From: Geobacter sp.
Lineage (GTDB): Bacteria > Desulfobacterota > Desulfuromonadia > Geobacterales > Pseudopelobacteraceae
DNA length: 64,000 nucleotides
NCBI GenBank assembly: GCA_009885845.1
Contig: VFJW01000033.1
Coordinates: 91,429 to 155,428 of the forward strand
Direction of reading: 5' to 3'
A model generated the notes under the pieces. That model did no database searches. It had not been told where the DNA came from and saw nothing but the letters and a program-made list of their open reading frames with translations. Below, piece after piece: positions 31,201 through 39,785 of this stretch. Position numbers and translations under genes: made by a program. Within the stretch, counting starts at the first letter, position 1, and each line of letters begins with the position of its first letter.

Positions 31201-31468
31201 TGATGCCCGGATAACAATCACGATATGCAGTGAAGAAGGCTGCGCTGTTGTAACTGTCTCTGACAACGCCGGGGGAATACCTGAAGAGATCATTAACAAA
31301 GTATTCGACCCCTACTTTACCACCAAAGGTCCGCAGCACGGGACCGGAGTTGGGCTCTTCATGTCAAAAAACATTATAGAAAAGAATATGGGAGGAAAAC
31401 TTACCGTATGCAACACTGTCGCCGGCGCTGAATTCAGGATTGAAGTGGGGAATGGAACTCAAAACTAA
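28211..31468 (+). CDS. MASE3-PocR-PAS hybrid-input sensor histidine kinase
   Basis: N-terminal 7TM-type MASE3; PocR-like LADIIDVRQMQLLFADFYKLSGMPMGLLDVNGK; two PAS; HisKA-like GNIAHQWRQPLN and HATPase GTGVGLFMSK. Start chosen at MVDQESRF with GGAGG RBS (ORF track begins at 28037). Confidence 0.88.
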   Translation: MVDQESRFVKPAYLFSGVAALIGLYLTSRFSYLLFHSLVEIFSVIVACGIFIIAWNTRRIMNNNYFLLFGIASLFIAVVDLLHTLAYKGMNVFPGYGPNLATQLWIVERYLLGFSLLAAPFFLDRTLRGERAMAMFFVTTALLLAAVFGGVFPDCFVEGSGLTPFKIGSEYVVSCILVGSLFYMRGKGEFFEQQVMQLISSAIALFIASGLAFTIYTDVYGISNMVGHFFKLTGYFLLYKALIETGLVKPYGLIFREIKESEVRLRKANENLQEANEELQAQREELQEVNEELQAQGEELQAQGEELQAQGEELQTQNHELAQLWEKSKQAEEALAESEQQVRHKLDSIISPEGDIGSLDLADIIDVRQMQLLFADFYKLSGMPMGLLDVNGKVLVGVGWQEVCTEFHRANSESCRNCVESDVILSAGIPRGEYRIYKCRNSMWDVATPVMIGDRHFGNLFIGQFFFEDEPLDYELFRAQARQYAFDESKYITALEAVPRLSRETLHACMSFFMNLADMISRMSYSNLKLARSLAERDSLMALLADSEEQFRTLADSIPNLAWSATGDGYITWYNRRWYEYTGMTPEQLEGWGWQSVHDHKVLPEVLERWMMSIATGQSFEMEFPLRGADGQFRSFLTRVLPLKDSAGQVLRWFGTNTDISAMKQVEEELLRAKEEWERTFDSVPDLIAIIDDNHRVMRLNRAMAARLGREPEECLGLPCYNVVHGLNMPPEFCPHSKTIEDGREHNFELSEERLGGNFLVSTTPLMDRESRMIGSVHVARDITERKSAEEALKKLNDELENRVEERTKELAASIESLKLEIVEREIAEKSLREETSKRLQALESLREKEQMLLQQSRQAAMGEMIGNIAHQWRQPLNTLGLYTQKLGVCYDMPSFNKEFLDNSIAKSMEIIKHMSKTIDDFRDYFKPEKEKTDFYVSEAIKNTLSLLEGNFHNPKITIDFVEQINPVINGYQNEFAQVFLNILNNARDAIIERKINDARITITICSEEGCAVVTVSDNAGGIPEEIINKVFDPYFTTKGPQHGTGVGLFMSKNIIEKNMGGKLTVCNTVAGAEFRIEVGNGTQN
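29039..29164 (+). repeat. 21-bp in-frame tandem repeat (about 6 units) encoding EELQAQG heptads
   Basis: GAGGAACTTCAGGCTCAAGGT repeated; two units identical, the others diverged. Confidence 0.95.
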
Positions 31469-31500
31469 TTCCCCCCAATCGGGCCATACAGACAATTTAT

Positions 31501-31884
31501 TTATCTCCCCAGACAGCACTCGATTGAAGCAAACAGATCTTTGAAATCGATAGGTTTGCGAACTATTTCGCAATTGACACCGGTCAGGGCGAAAATATCA
31601 TGTTTGTTCCGGTCGCTGTGGGCCGTGACTACAATGACTCTGGTGTCAGCCTTGATCGCAGGTATCCTGCTGATCATCCAGGTTCCATCCATTTCAGGCA
31701 TGCTGATATCGGTGATGACGATATCGGGCAGATATCTGATGAAGCTGTCGAGACCGGCTTTGCCATCTCCGGCGCTATAGATGCGGGCGTTCGGGAATTT
31801 TATTTCCAGAATGCTGCCGAGTATTTCGCTGGAATCTTTATCATCCTCAACCAGCAAGATGATTTTCGATTGTGCCTGAGTCAC
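31501..31884 (-). CDS. CheY-like single-domain response regulator
   Basis: ILLVEDDKDSSEIL, PDIVITDISMPEMDG, VIVVTAHSD; GTG start at 31884 two bases after the stop of a decayed kinase. Confidence 0.85.
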   Translation of the reverse strand: MTQAQSKIILLVEDDKDSSEILGSILEIKFPNARIYSAGDGKAGLDSFIRYLPDIVITDISMPEMDGTWMISRIPAIKADTRVIVVTAHSDRNKHDIFALTGVNCEIVRKPIDFKDLFASIECCLGR

Positions 31885-31885
31885 C

Positions 31886-32050
31886 TTACACCTCGATCCG
31901 GAACTCGGCTCCCTCTTCGATGTTACGAACCGAGAGCCTCCCTCCCATGCTGTTTTCAATGATGCTCCCGGACATATGAACAGACCGATGCCGGTCCCCT
32001 GCTGCGGCCCTTTGGTGGTAACAGGGATCGAATATCATTTCCATAGTTGT
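31886..32050 (-). pseudogene. Decayed C-terminus of a histidine kinase (HATPase G2 region)
   Basis: Minus-strand frames give FDP / TTKGPQQGTGIGLF / MSGSIIENSMGGRLSVRNIEEGAEFRIEV*, joined only by allowing two frameshifts. Confidence 0.8.
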
Positions 32051-32067
32051 CTCATCCAGCCTCTGAA

Positions 32068-32110
32068 ACAGAAGCCAGCCGGTTCACCTTCGGAGTTTCC
32101 GGATGGAAAC
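32068..32110 (-). repeat. Partial MITE-like copy D bordering the kinase remnant
   Basis: Minus strand GTTTCCATCCGGAAACTCCGAAGGTGAACCGGCTGGCTTCTG. Confidence 0.7.
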
Positions 32111-32193
32111 AAGTTTATATAGCTTATTTCCATATTTGCAACAGGTAATGACAGAATAGTACCAGAGATCGTCCGGCAGATCCGGAATTGGTA

Positions 32194-32694
32194 TTATCCA
32201 TTCATCTCGGAATCCGGAAGATACAGGATAGAGCGGTAGCGGCGCAGGTCGGCAACATGGTCACGGTCGGCTTCGCTCAGTGCTGCGAAGAGCTGCTGCA
32301 TTGATGCTTCCTTGAATTTCAGAGACGTATGAGCATGCAGGTCGGCAAGTTTTTCTTCCATTTCAACCGCTTTTGAAATCGCAATCTTGAGATCCGGCTT
32401 GACATTCTTGATGTTACTCATGAGTTCCAGAAGTTTGAACTGGATCGAATATGCCGTTCGCATACTGTCTTGCAAAACTTCGAATTCAGTCTCTTCCCAG
32501 AGTCGAATTGCCAGTTCGAACTGTTTCTGATGATTCTCTTCCTCAAGTGCCGTTTTCTTCCAGAGCTGTGACGCTTCGGGGTTATCCTCATAGATGCTGC
32601 TGTAATGGTGGTACAACTCCGCACAAAGCCCCTCAATGCCTCTGCAGACATCCAGGAAAGTTTTTCTGGCCATCTTGTCGTTTATCTCGTTCAT
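32194..32694 (-). CDS. Ferritin-like/rubrerythrin-like protein
   Basis: Helical protein with ELYHHYSSIYEDNPEASQLWKKTALEEENHQKQFELA; start at MNEINDKMARKT. Confidence 0.7.
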   Translation of the reverse strand: MNEINDKMARKTFLDVCRGIEGLCAELYHHYSSIYEDNPEASQLWKKTALEEENHQKQFELAIRLWEETEFEVLQDSMRTAYSIQFKLLELMSNIKNVKPDLKIAISKAVEMEEKLADLHAHTSLKFKEASMQQLFAALSEADRDHVADLRRYRSILYLPDSEMNG

Positions 32695-32761
32695 TCTGAA
32701 CTCCTTTGATTCGTGAGGCAGCAGGGTAAGCCGTCCTTCTGCCCCACCGGGGAATGAAGTT

Positions 32762-33793
32762 TCAAGCCTGCGCGACCTGTACGATCTGCTTGCCAAAGTT
32801 TTTGCCCTCGAACAGTCCCATGAAGGCCCGGGGGGCGTTTTCCAGCCCGTTGATGATGTCCTCGCGGTACTTGATGACCCCTTCAGCCAGCCAGTTGCTC
32901 ATCTGCCGATGGAATTCGGCATAGCGGTGCCCGTAGTCATCATAAATAATGAAGCCCTGCATTCTGATCCGCTTGACAAGCAGCGTGCGGGTCAGCAGTC
33001 CCAGTCGATCGGCACCCTGCGGCAGGTCGGTGTCGTTGTATTGTCCGATCAACCCGCAGAGCGGGATCCGTGCACGGCTGTTCAGCAGCGGCAGTACGGC
33101 ATCGAATACCGCACCGCCGACGTTCTCGAAGTAGACGTCTATGCCGTTCGGACAGGCCTCGGCCAACTGCTCGGGGAAGTTGAATCTGCGGTGGTTTATG
33201 CAGATGTCGAAGCCGAGCTCTTCGAACACATAACAGCACTTTTCGGCGCTGCCGGCGATACCGACCACCCGGCACCCCCTGAGCTTGGCGATCTGCCCCA
33301 CAACCGAACCGACAGCGCCACTCGCGGCGGAGACGACAACGGTTTCCCCCGCCTTCGGCTGCCCGATGTCAAGCAGTCCCATGTAGGCCGTAAAACCGGG
33401 CATGCCGAGGACACCGAGGGCGAGCGATTTGTGCTCCATGTCGGCATCGAGTCTGGTGAGACCCGCGCCGTCGGAGAGGGCGTAATCCTGCCAGCCGCTG
33501 TAGCCGAGCACCACGTCGCCCGGCCGGTACTCCGGATGCAGGGAGGTCTCTACCCGCGAAACGGTGCCTCCGACCATCACGTCACCGACCGCCAGCGGCG
33601 GAGCGTAGGAGGGGGCATCGCTCATGCGGCCGCGCATATACGGGTCAAGCGAAAGCAGCAGAGTGCGCAGCAGTATCTGCCCGGCTGCCGGTACGGGAAC
33701 GGCGAGCAGTTCCTGGCGGAAGTTTTCAGCCGTCGGCATACCGAACGGCCGGGAATTCATAACGATCCTGCGATTACCGCTGCCGTGTTCCAT
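32762..33793 (-). CDS. NADP-dependent medium-chain oxidoreductase (CurA/zinc-free MDR family)
   Basis: SLDPYMRGRMSD, VSAASGAVGSVVGQIAKLRGCRVVGIAGS, GIDVYFENVGG. Confidence 0.93.
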   Translation of the reverse strand: MEHGSGNRRIVMNSRPFGMPTAENFRQELLAVPVPAAGQILLRTLLLSLDPYMRGRMSDAPSYAPPLAVGDVMVGGTVSRVETSLHPEYRPGDVVLGYSGWQDYALSDGAGLTRLDADMEHKSLALGVLGMPGFTAYMGLLDIGQPKAGETVVVSAASGAVGSVVGQIAKLRGCRVVGIAGSAEKCCYVFEELGFDICINHRRFNFPEQLAEACPNGIDVYFENVGGAVFDAVLPLLNSRARIPLCGLIGQYNDTDLPQGADRLGLLTRTLLVKRIRMQGFIIYDDYGHRYAEFHRQMSNWLAEGVIKYREDIINGLENAPRAFMGLFEGKNFGKQIVQVAQA

Positions 33794-33799
33794 GTGATG

Positions 33800-34345
33800 T
33801 CACCTCGTCTGGAAAAGATACTGTTTATTGTTGAGCGGCTGGTTGCTGCGTCTCAGGTTTTTCCGCACATAACCGATCCGGGCTTCCGTGCCGGCCGTTT
33901 TCATGATCCTCCGGTACTCTTTCCGGAGCGTGGTGCATTGTTCTCCGGTTGTAGTGATGAGCCGGTCAAACAGAGCATGGGCATGCGGTTCCCTGATGGT
34001 TTCCAGAAATACGGTGTACCACTTGATACAGACCAGTTTCTCTTCAAGTGCTATCCGCAGCGCGTCAGTTTCCGTTGCAGAGGCTTCAATCGACTGGAGA
34101 AGCCGGCTGTAGAACGGGTTGGCGTACAGGTTATTCTCGTTGAGGATAGTGACGAGTTCTTCCCGGTCCCCCTCATACAGATTGCAGAACATTTCAAGAT
34201 GCGTTTTTCCCTGGAGCGCAAGGCTTTCGAATACCCTCCGGGTATTGCTGTCATGCACAATTCCTATGACGGCATGATAAAAGCCGAGACTCCGGTTTTC
34301 AATGTTGATTGCAGCTGCAATTGCGGCATTCTGCATGGCATTCAT
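33800..34345 (-). CDS. Ferritin-like/rubrerythrin-like helical protein
   Basis: MNAMQNAAIAAAINIENRSLGFYHAVIGIVHDSNTRRVFESLALQGKTHLEMF. Confidence 0.6.
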   Translation of the reverse strand: MNAMQNAAIAAAINIENRSLGFYHAVIGIVHDSNTRRVFESLALQGKTHLEMFCNLYEGDREELVTILNENNLYANPFYSRLLQSIEASATETDALRIALEEKLVCIKWYTVFLETIREPHAHALFDRLITTTGEQCTTLRKEYRRIMKTAGTEARIGYVRKNLRRSNQPLNNKQYLFQTR

Positions 34346-34605
34346 GGCGCGCTCCTTCAGTCCGGGGAGGTACGGACGCCGGCTGTCTGCCGGCATACCG
34401 ACTCTGAACAGGTTTTCTACGTGCGTGCACTATATCATCTTGTTTGTGGCAGGGAGATGGGTGGATGTCTGTTTTTTCAGTCGGAAATACAGGCAGAAAC
34501 GGCAGGTTTTTATGAAAAAAAGGGTGCGAGGTTATCCTATGAGGAGGTAATACATAAATCCGGTTATGCACGTTGCTCACGTGAAATTTCGCAATCAAAA
34601 ATAAT

Positions 34606-34641
34606 CCCCTCTCCCTGAGGGAGAGGGCTAGGGTGAGGGGG
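34606..34641. repeat. C/G-rich palindromic dispersed repeat
   Basis: CCCCTCTCCCTGAGGGAGAGGGCTAGGGTGAGGGGG. Confidence 0.7.
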
Positions 34642-34678
34642 AGGTTACAATGAAATCTGTATTTCGCCGCTTCTCCCC

Positions 34679-35311
34679 TTACAGCAGATTGTTTTCAATA
34701 ACGAACCGGGTTATTTCCGCATTGTTCTTCATGTTCAGCTTGCGGAGGATATGGGCCCGGTAGGTGCTGACGGTCTTGACGCTCAAAGAAAGCTCGTCGG
34801 CAATTTTGCCGACCGTTTTGCCGGAGCCGATCAGGCTCATTACCTGGTATTCCCGGTTGGAGAGGCTATGCTGGAGTTCCTGCTGGCTGACATCGCTGAG
34901 ACCGGTGACGAGAGACTCTGCCAGTACCGAACTCACATATTTTTTCCCCCGCGAAATTTTGTAGAGCGCATCAAGGAGTTCCGTCGAAGGACTGCTCTTG
35001 GTCAGGTAGCCGGATGCTCCCGACTTGTAGGCGCGGAGCGCAAACTGCTCCTCGGGATGCATACTGAGGACAAGAACCGGCAGCTTCGGCCTGATGTTCT
35101 TCAGCTCCACCAGCACATCAAGTCCGTTTCTCCCCGGCATGGTGATATCAAGAATCACTATGTCATACTCCTTGCCTTGCACTTTGCTCAGCAGTTCCTG
35201 CCCGTTGACCGCTTCGTCGACAACAGTCATGTCTACTGTTGTTTCAATAACCTGCTTGAGCCCTTCCCTGAAAATGGCGTGATCATCGGCAATTATTATC
35301 CTGACGGACAT
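34679..35311 (-). CDS. NarL/LuxR-family response regulator
   Basis: MSVRIIIADDHAIFREGL; LSNREYQVMSLIGSGKTVGKIADELSLSVKTVSTYRAHILRKL. Confidence 0.97.
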   Translation of the reverse strand: MSVRIIIADDHAIFREGLKQVIETTVDMTVVDEAVNGQELLSKVQGKEYDIVILDITMPGRNGLDVLVELKNIRPKLPVLVLSMHPEEQFALRAYKSGASGYLTKSSPSTELLDALYKISRGKKYVSSVLAESLVTGLSDVSQQELQHSLSNREYQVMSLIGSGKTVGKIADELSLSVKTVSTYRAHILRKLNMKNNAEITRFVIENNLL

Positions 35312-35313
35312 GG

Positions 35314-36072
35314 TTAATCCTCCTTCTCTGATAACGGCAATCGTACAAAAAGTGCGGTTCCCTGCGTAGGGGAGCCGAATATTCTCAATTTTCCTCCGAG
35401 CGACTTTGCCCGCTCCTGCATTGTTGCGATGCCAAAAGAGAGCGGGCTGTTCTTCTCCTCCGCACGGAGTCCCCGGCCATTATCGCGAACCGAGAGCATC
35501 AGCCACCCTTTTCGTTCCACCAGATTCAACTCTATATGAGTGGCGCCGGAGTGGCGTTCAACATTGGACAGCGCTTCCTGCACTATCCGGAAAATTGCCG
35601 TTGACACCGTGTGATCCACCCTCTTCTCCGGGAGAATAATAACCGTCTTGCAGGTTATCCCGCCCCGTTTACTGATTTTCTGAACCTTCCACTCCAGAGC
35701 CGCAGCAAGCCCCAGCAGATCGAGCATTACCGGTCGCAATTCCGAAGAGATTCGCTGCACGGTCACAATAGATGAAGAAATCAACTCCTCGATAACGGCG
35801 GAACGGGCGACAAGCTGCGTGTGATCCTGGAACCCCGTCATCAGGAGAGACATATTCAGCTGAATGGCCGCCAGCTTCTGCCCCAGATCTTCCTGAAGTT
35901 CCCGGGCGAATGCCGTACGCTCTTCCTCCTGGACCTCCATAAGTCTGGCCACAAGATTATGCTGTATGATCAGCGCACGTTCCTGTGCTTCAGCACGCGC
36001 TGAATGCCGGGATTTTCTCCCCACCTGACTCCCGGCGGCAGGTGCTGCACTCCTGTCAGTACCTGTTTTCAA
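35314..36072 (-). CDS. NarX-type (HisKA_3) cytoplasmic histidine kinase
   Basis: EERTAFARELQEDLGQKLAAIQLNMSLL, VQEALSNVERHSGATHIELNL, FGIATMQERAKSLGGKL. Confidence 0.93.
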   Translation of the reverse strand: MKTGTDRSAAPAAGSQVGRKSRHSARAEAQERALIIQHNLVARLMEVQEEERTAFARELQEDLGQKLAAIQLNMSLLMTGFQDHTQLVARSAVIEELISSSIVTVQRISSELRPVMLDLLGLAAALEWKVQKISKRGGITCKTVIILPEKRVDHTVSTAIFRIVQEALSNVERHSGATHIELNLVERKGWLMLSVRDNGRGLRAEEKNSPLSFGIATMQERAKSLGGKLRIFGSPTQGTALFVRLPLSEKED

Positions 36073-36533
36073 TGCATGTCCTCTTTAAGTTAGTTCAGCA
36101 AAATCAACGTTCCATCTGCACAATATCCCCGGCAGGCAGGACACAGATGGTCGCATAATAACAGGCTGTTTCCAAAGAGTATATAGGCAGGTGTCCCTGT
36201 TTTTGCTCGGACGGCCGACCATATTCCTATCGGTGATTCTGCCGGTCTGTGTACGATTTTGTCCTATGCGACTCCAGTATCCGGTTTGCTTTTGCATTTC
36301 CTTCACCTCCCCTGTCAGACCGCATTCTTACCTCCTCCATAGGACAAATTGCTCCCCCATCCGATGTATCACCTATCTACCGGTATCTGAAACACCCATA
36401 AATAATTCGGATATCCTCCGATTATTTTTAATTTAAAAAGCGGGTACTGTTACCTGCAAACACAAAATTCTTTACCGTGTGTTATTGATTTTTCCGCTTT
36501 CATTCGCAGCCAGACACCGAGAGGAGTCATGTC

Positions 36534-37862
36534 ATGACGTACATCATACCCTGTCTTGCCTCATTCCTTCTCACTGCGGTTCTCACTCCGCAGATAATCC
36601 GCCTTGCCACGACGTGCAACTGCCTGGACATACCGGGAGGGCGGCGACTGCACAAAGAGGCAACTCCACGGTGGGGCGGCGTGGCGTTTTTTATCGGTGT
36701 GCTGCCGTTCCTCTGTCTGGAAAACGGAGACGGCAGCCTGACGGCGTACCTTGCCGCAGCGGCCCTGCTCGTCGCTATGGGGATGGTGGATGATCGTAGA
36801 TCACTCGGCTGGAAACCGAAAATCACCATCATGGCCGCCGCCGCCGCTCTTGTCATATCCGGCGGGGACATTACCGTTCACCAGATCGGATTCTACGGCT
36901 CTCTCGGGCGGGTGGAACTCGGGGCGTTCAGCATCCCCTTCACCTTCATAAGCATTGTCGGCATCACCAACGCCATCAATCTCCTCGACGGCCTGAACGG
37001 ACTTGCCGGGGGCGTCTCGCTGCTCGGATTCCTGTTCATGGGGATAGCAGCGCTCCTCGCCGGCAACATACCGGTTGCGGTTATCTGCTTTACCTTCGTA
37101 GGGGCCCTCGGCGCTTTTCTCCTCTACAACTTTCCCGCAGCCCGGATCTTCATGGGGGACAGTGGCAGCCTCTTTCTCGGCTTCTCTCTTGCCGTTACCG
37201 CTCTGCTGCTGACCCAGGGGCCGACCTCGTCCGTTGATTCAATGTTCCCGACGCTGGTGCTGCTGCTTCCCATCTTCGATACCCTCCGGGTACTGCTGGT
37301 ACGGCTCCTGAACGGGAAAAATCCATTCAGGGCAGACAACCTTCACCTGCATTACCTGCTGGTGAACAAGAACATTTCCCCAGCGAATGTGACACTGCTG
37401 TTCTGGGCATTGACGGCGATATTCGGAGGCATCGCACTCTCACTGACAGCCGGAACATCGGAATCATATCTTGCCGTAGTGTTTGTAGTTTCAATACTCC
37501 TCGGCTTCTGGACCACCTGTCTGGGACGAAAGCGCCCGACTGGTGAAAAAAGGTGCCCCGAGGCATATTTACCGAACACCATCGAAGCATATTCGACCGG
37601 ATTCAGCAGTTATGATACTACCGGCATGGGCTTCACCAGCAAGAGAGGGATGAGCGTGCTCAAATGGATGGTGAGCATGGGTGTTATGCTTCTGGCCACG
37701 CAGGCTTATGCGGTGCCCTATTACCGGTTTGACAAAAAAACGACCAATCAAGCCGAGATTGTATCTCTTAACAAAGCCAGTGCCGTATCCGATTTGCGGC
37801 TGCAGATCAACAAGGGAAACCCATTTACAAATCCAGCAGCACTGGAGAAAAACTATGAATAA
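36534..37862 (+). CDS. WecA/MraY-like undecaprenyl-phosphate glycosyl-1-phosphate transferase with unusual C-terminal extension
   Basis: RRLHKEATPRWGGVAFF, VGITNAINLLDGLNGLAGGVS, FMGDSGSLFLGF; C-terminal MSVLKWMVSMGVMLLATQAYAVPYYRFDKK resembles a signal peptide. Confidence 0.88.
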   Translation: MTYIIPCLASFLLTAVLTPQIIRLATTCNCLDIPGGRRLHKEATPRWGGVAFFIGVLPFLCLENGDGSLTAYLAAAALLVAMGMVDDRRSLGWKPKITIMAAAAALVISGGDITVHQIGFYGSLGRVELGAFSIPFTFISIVGITNAINLLDGLNGLAGGVSLLGFLFMGIAALLAGNIPVAVICFTFVGALGAFLLYNFPAARIFMGDSGSLFLGFSLAVTALLLTQGPTSSVDSMFPTLVLLLPIFDTLRVLLVRLLNGKNPFRADNLHLHYLLVNKNISPANVTLLFWALTAIFGGIALSLTAGTSESYLAVVFVVSILLGFWTTCLGRKRPTGEKRCPEAYLPNTIEAYSTGFSSYDTTGMGFTSKRGMSVLKWMVSMGVMLLATQAYAVPYYRFDKKTTNQAEIVSLNKASAVSDLRLQINKGNPFTNPAALEKNYE

Positions 37863-38988
37863 CAAGATTGTAAATATTGCCGCCATGCTCATTCTAACAC
37901 AGATCGGCACGTTGCCGGTTCTGGCAGCCTCGCCGGTCGGATCTCCGACTCCGCTCGACAAAAAGCTTTCCGCAGCCGCTGTGACTGGTACTCAAACGGC
38001 AAAATCTTCCGTTCAAATCACATCGGTACTGGAGCGTTTCCGGACTTATTCCGGGCCGCGAACACCTGCGGCCCTGGTGGCGCTGTTTGCCGCGCCGGTT
38101 ACAGCAGCAACCATTCATCAACACCCCGAAGTCGCCCTGAGTGATGGTGCCTCAATTGTCAAGATTACAGTTGATGCTGGGCCTCAGGAGAACAAGTCCC
38201 CCAATATTGCCTTCAACGAGGCAAAACTGATCTCTCTAAAGCAAAACAAACCGGGAAAATGGGATATTGAAGCGCTTCCGGACGGCGGAACCTGGAATGT
38301 TTCGCTGATCCTGCTGACCGGTTCAGATTCGAGAACAGTTCCTCTCACCGTAGCCCCGATATTGCCGGCAGGAACAGATCTCAGCGAACGGGGATTTATC
38401 ACTTTTCTTGGCGGCGCCAAGGCAGCCTCTCAGCCTCTACAGGATTTGAACGGTGATGGCCGCCGTGACTATCTGGATGACTACATCTTCACCGCCAACT
38501 ACCTGGCCAGGCCGAACAGCGCGACAGCCGGTTCTGATTCCGGGCAAACCCCTGAGGCACAACATCCCGTTACCACTCAGAAATCGGATATCCAATATTC
38601 GGATGACAGGCAGAGCTCTGAATTGCAAGGTTCAGGTGTAAAACAAAACTCTGAACCACAAGAAATTGAAAGTAGTCAAGGTTCTAATTCTGTCCAGACT
38701 GCAACGCCACAGCCTGTTCCCGGAGGAACAGGAATAGAGATGCCGCCGGTGCCAGTAGCACCAACGGTAACAGCGCCAGTAACACCATCAGTAATAGCCC
38801 CAACAGTTGCTCCAACGCAAACAGAGCCGACTTCAACACCAACAACAGATCCGTCGCCACTGCCGGAACCAGTGCCAGCGCCGGAAATACAGCTTGATAC
38901 CACGCCGGACAGACATAATCTGATTAACAGGAACGAACGGGCTCGTAAAATCAAGGAGCTCCTTCAGCCATCACCAACAACTAACTAG
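37855..38988 (+). CDS. Secreted protein with EF-hand/dockerin-like calcium motif and Pro/Thr-rich linker
   Basis: ATG at 37855 overlaps the previous stop (ATGAATAA); signal peptide MNNKIVNIAAMLILTQIGTLPVLAA; DLNGDGRRDYLDDYIFTANYLA; PVPVAPTVTAPVTPSVIAPTVAPTQTEP. Confidence 0.75.
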   Translation: MNNKIVNIAAMLILTQIGTLPVLAASPVGSPTPLDKKLSAAAVTGTQTAKSSVQITSVLERFRTYSGPRTPAALVALFAAPVTAATIHQHPEVALSDGASIVKITVDAGPQENKSPNIAFNEAKLISLKQNKPGKWDIEALPDGGTWNVSLILLTGSDSRTVPLTVAPILPAGTDLSERGFITFLGGAKAASQPLQDLNGDGRRDYLDDYIFTANYLARPNSATAGSDSGQTPEAQHPVTTQKSDIQYSDDRQSSELQGSGVKQNSEPQEIESSQGSNSVQTATPQPVPGGTGIEMPPVPVAPTVTAPVTPSVIAPTVAPTQTEPTSTPTTDPSPLPEPVPAPEIQLDTTPDRHNLINRNERARKIKELLQPSPTTN

Positions 38989-39020
38989 TTTCCATCCGGA
39001 AACTCCGGATGTGAAACTAT
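38988..39020 (+). repeat. Partial MITE-like copy E (left-end hairpin) overlapping the stop codon of the secreted protein
   Basis: GTTTCCATCCGGAAACTCCGGATGTGAAACTAT. Confidence 0.85.
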
Positions 39021-39046
39021 TGATGAATATCCTGAAGGAGATGTGT

Positions 39047-39625
39047 ATGAGACGTCAGTCACTGATAATAATGTTTTTTCCTGTTTTGTTGTTCCTGTTG
39101 ATAGCCATCAACTCGGCGGCCGCTGAAGATTTTAAGTACAAGCGCACCATTGAGAGCTACACCATGCCGGATGTCACGCTGGTCTCCCAGAACAACACCC
39201 GGATCAATTTCAAGAAACTGATTGATTCGGACAAGCCGGTGGTGGTTGACTTTATCTACGGCACCTGTACCACCATCTGCCCGGTGCTCTCAGCCGGTTA
39301 TTCCAGTCTGCAGCGGAAGCTTGACAAGAACAGCGCCAATGTTCAGTTGATTTCAATCTCCATTGATCCGGAAAATGATACACCGAAAGTCATGAAGGAA
39401 TACCTGAAGCGCTATCGGGCCAAGCCGGGTTGGGACTTTTTCACCGGCAGCCGTGCAGATATCGACAAAGTCATGTATGCCTTCAATGCCTATATCCCCA
39501 ACAAAATGTATCACTATCCGCTGACCTTGATCCGAAACCCCAAGGATGGCACCTGGGTCCGGATCTTCGGTTTGACCAGCACTTCTGAATTTGTAAACGA
39601 ATATAAAAAAGTCGGCGGCATTTAA
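39047..39625 (+). CDS. SCO1/SenC/PrrC family copper chaperone
   Basis: VVVDFIYGTCTTICPVLSAGYSSLQRKL (CxxxC), SISIDPENDTPKVMKEYLKRY; GGAG RBS before the ATG at 39047. Confidence 0.92.
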   Translation: MRRQSLIIMFFPVLLFLLIAINSAAAEDFKYKRTIESYTMPDVTLVSQNNTRINFKKLIDSDKPVVVDFIYGTCTTICPVLSAGYSSLQRKLDKNSANVQLISISIDPENDTPKVMKEYLKRYRAKPGWDFFTGSRADIDKVMYAFNAYIPNKMYHYPLTLIRNPKDGTWVRIFGLTSTSEFVNEYKKVGGI

Positions 39626-39737
39626 CCCCTCTAAATCTCCCTTTATGCCCCAGAGGGTACTTACCTAAGGGGAGACTTCAAGGCTTCCCCCCTTAGGTAA
39701 GTACCCAAAGGGCCTAAAGGGGGACTGAGGGGGGTTA
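39623..39737. repeat. Long imperfect palindrome (about 115 bp)
   Basis: Perfect 18-bp arms GGGTACTTACCTAAGGGG (39655-39672) and CCCCTTAGGTAAGTACCC (39689-39706) with outer complementary C/G-rich arms. Confidence 0.9.
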
Positions 39738-39785
39738 GATTTAGATGTCACATGGTACTAGATAGAATTTTCCTGGGAGGAATGA

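Noticed and set aside
32909-34618. 569-aa plus-strand ORF
   Set aside because: Antisense across the MDR reductase and ferritin-like genes; no recognisable domain.
36100-36450. c-di-GMP (GEMM-I) riboswitch
   Set aside because: GCAAACC is present but the conserved GGGACGCAAAGC core is not; reported only as an unassigned leader motif.
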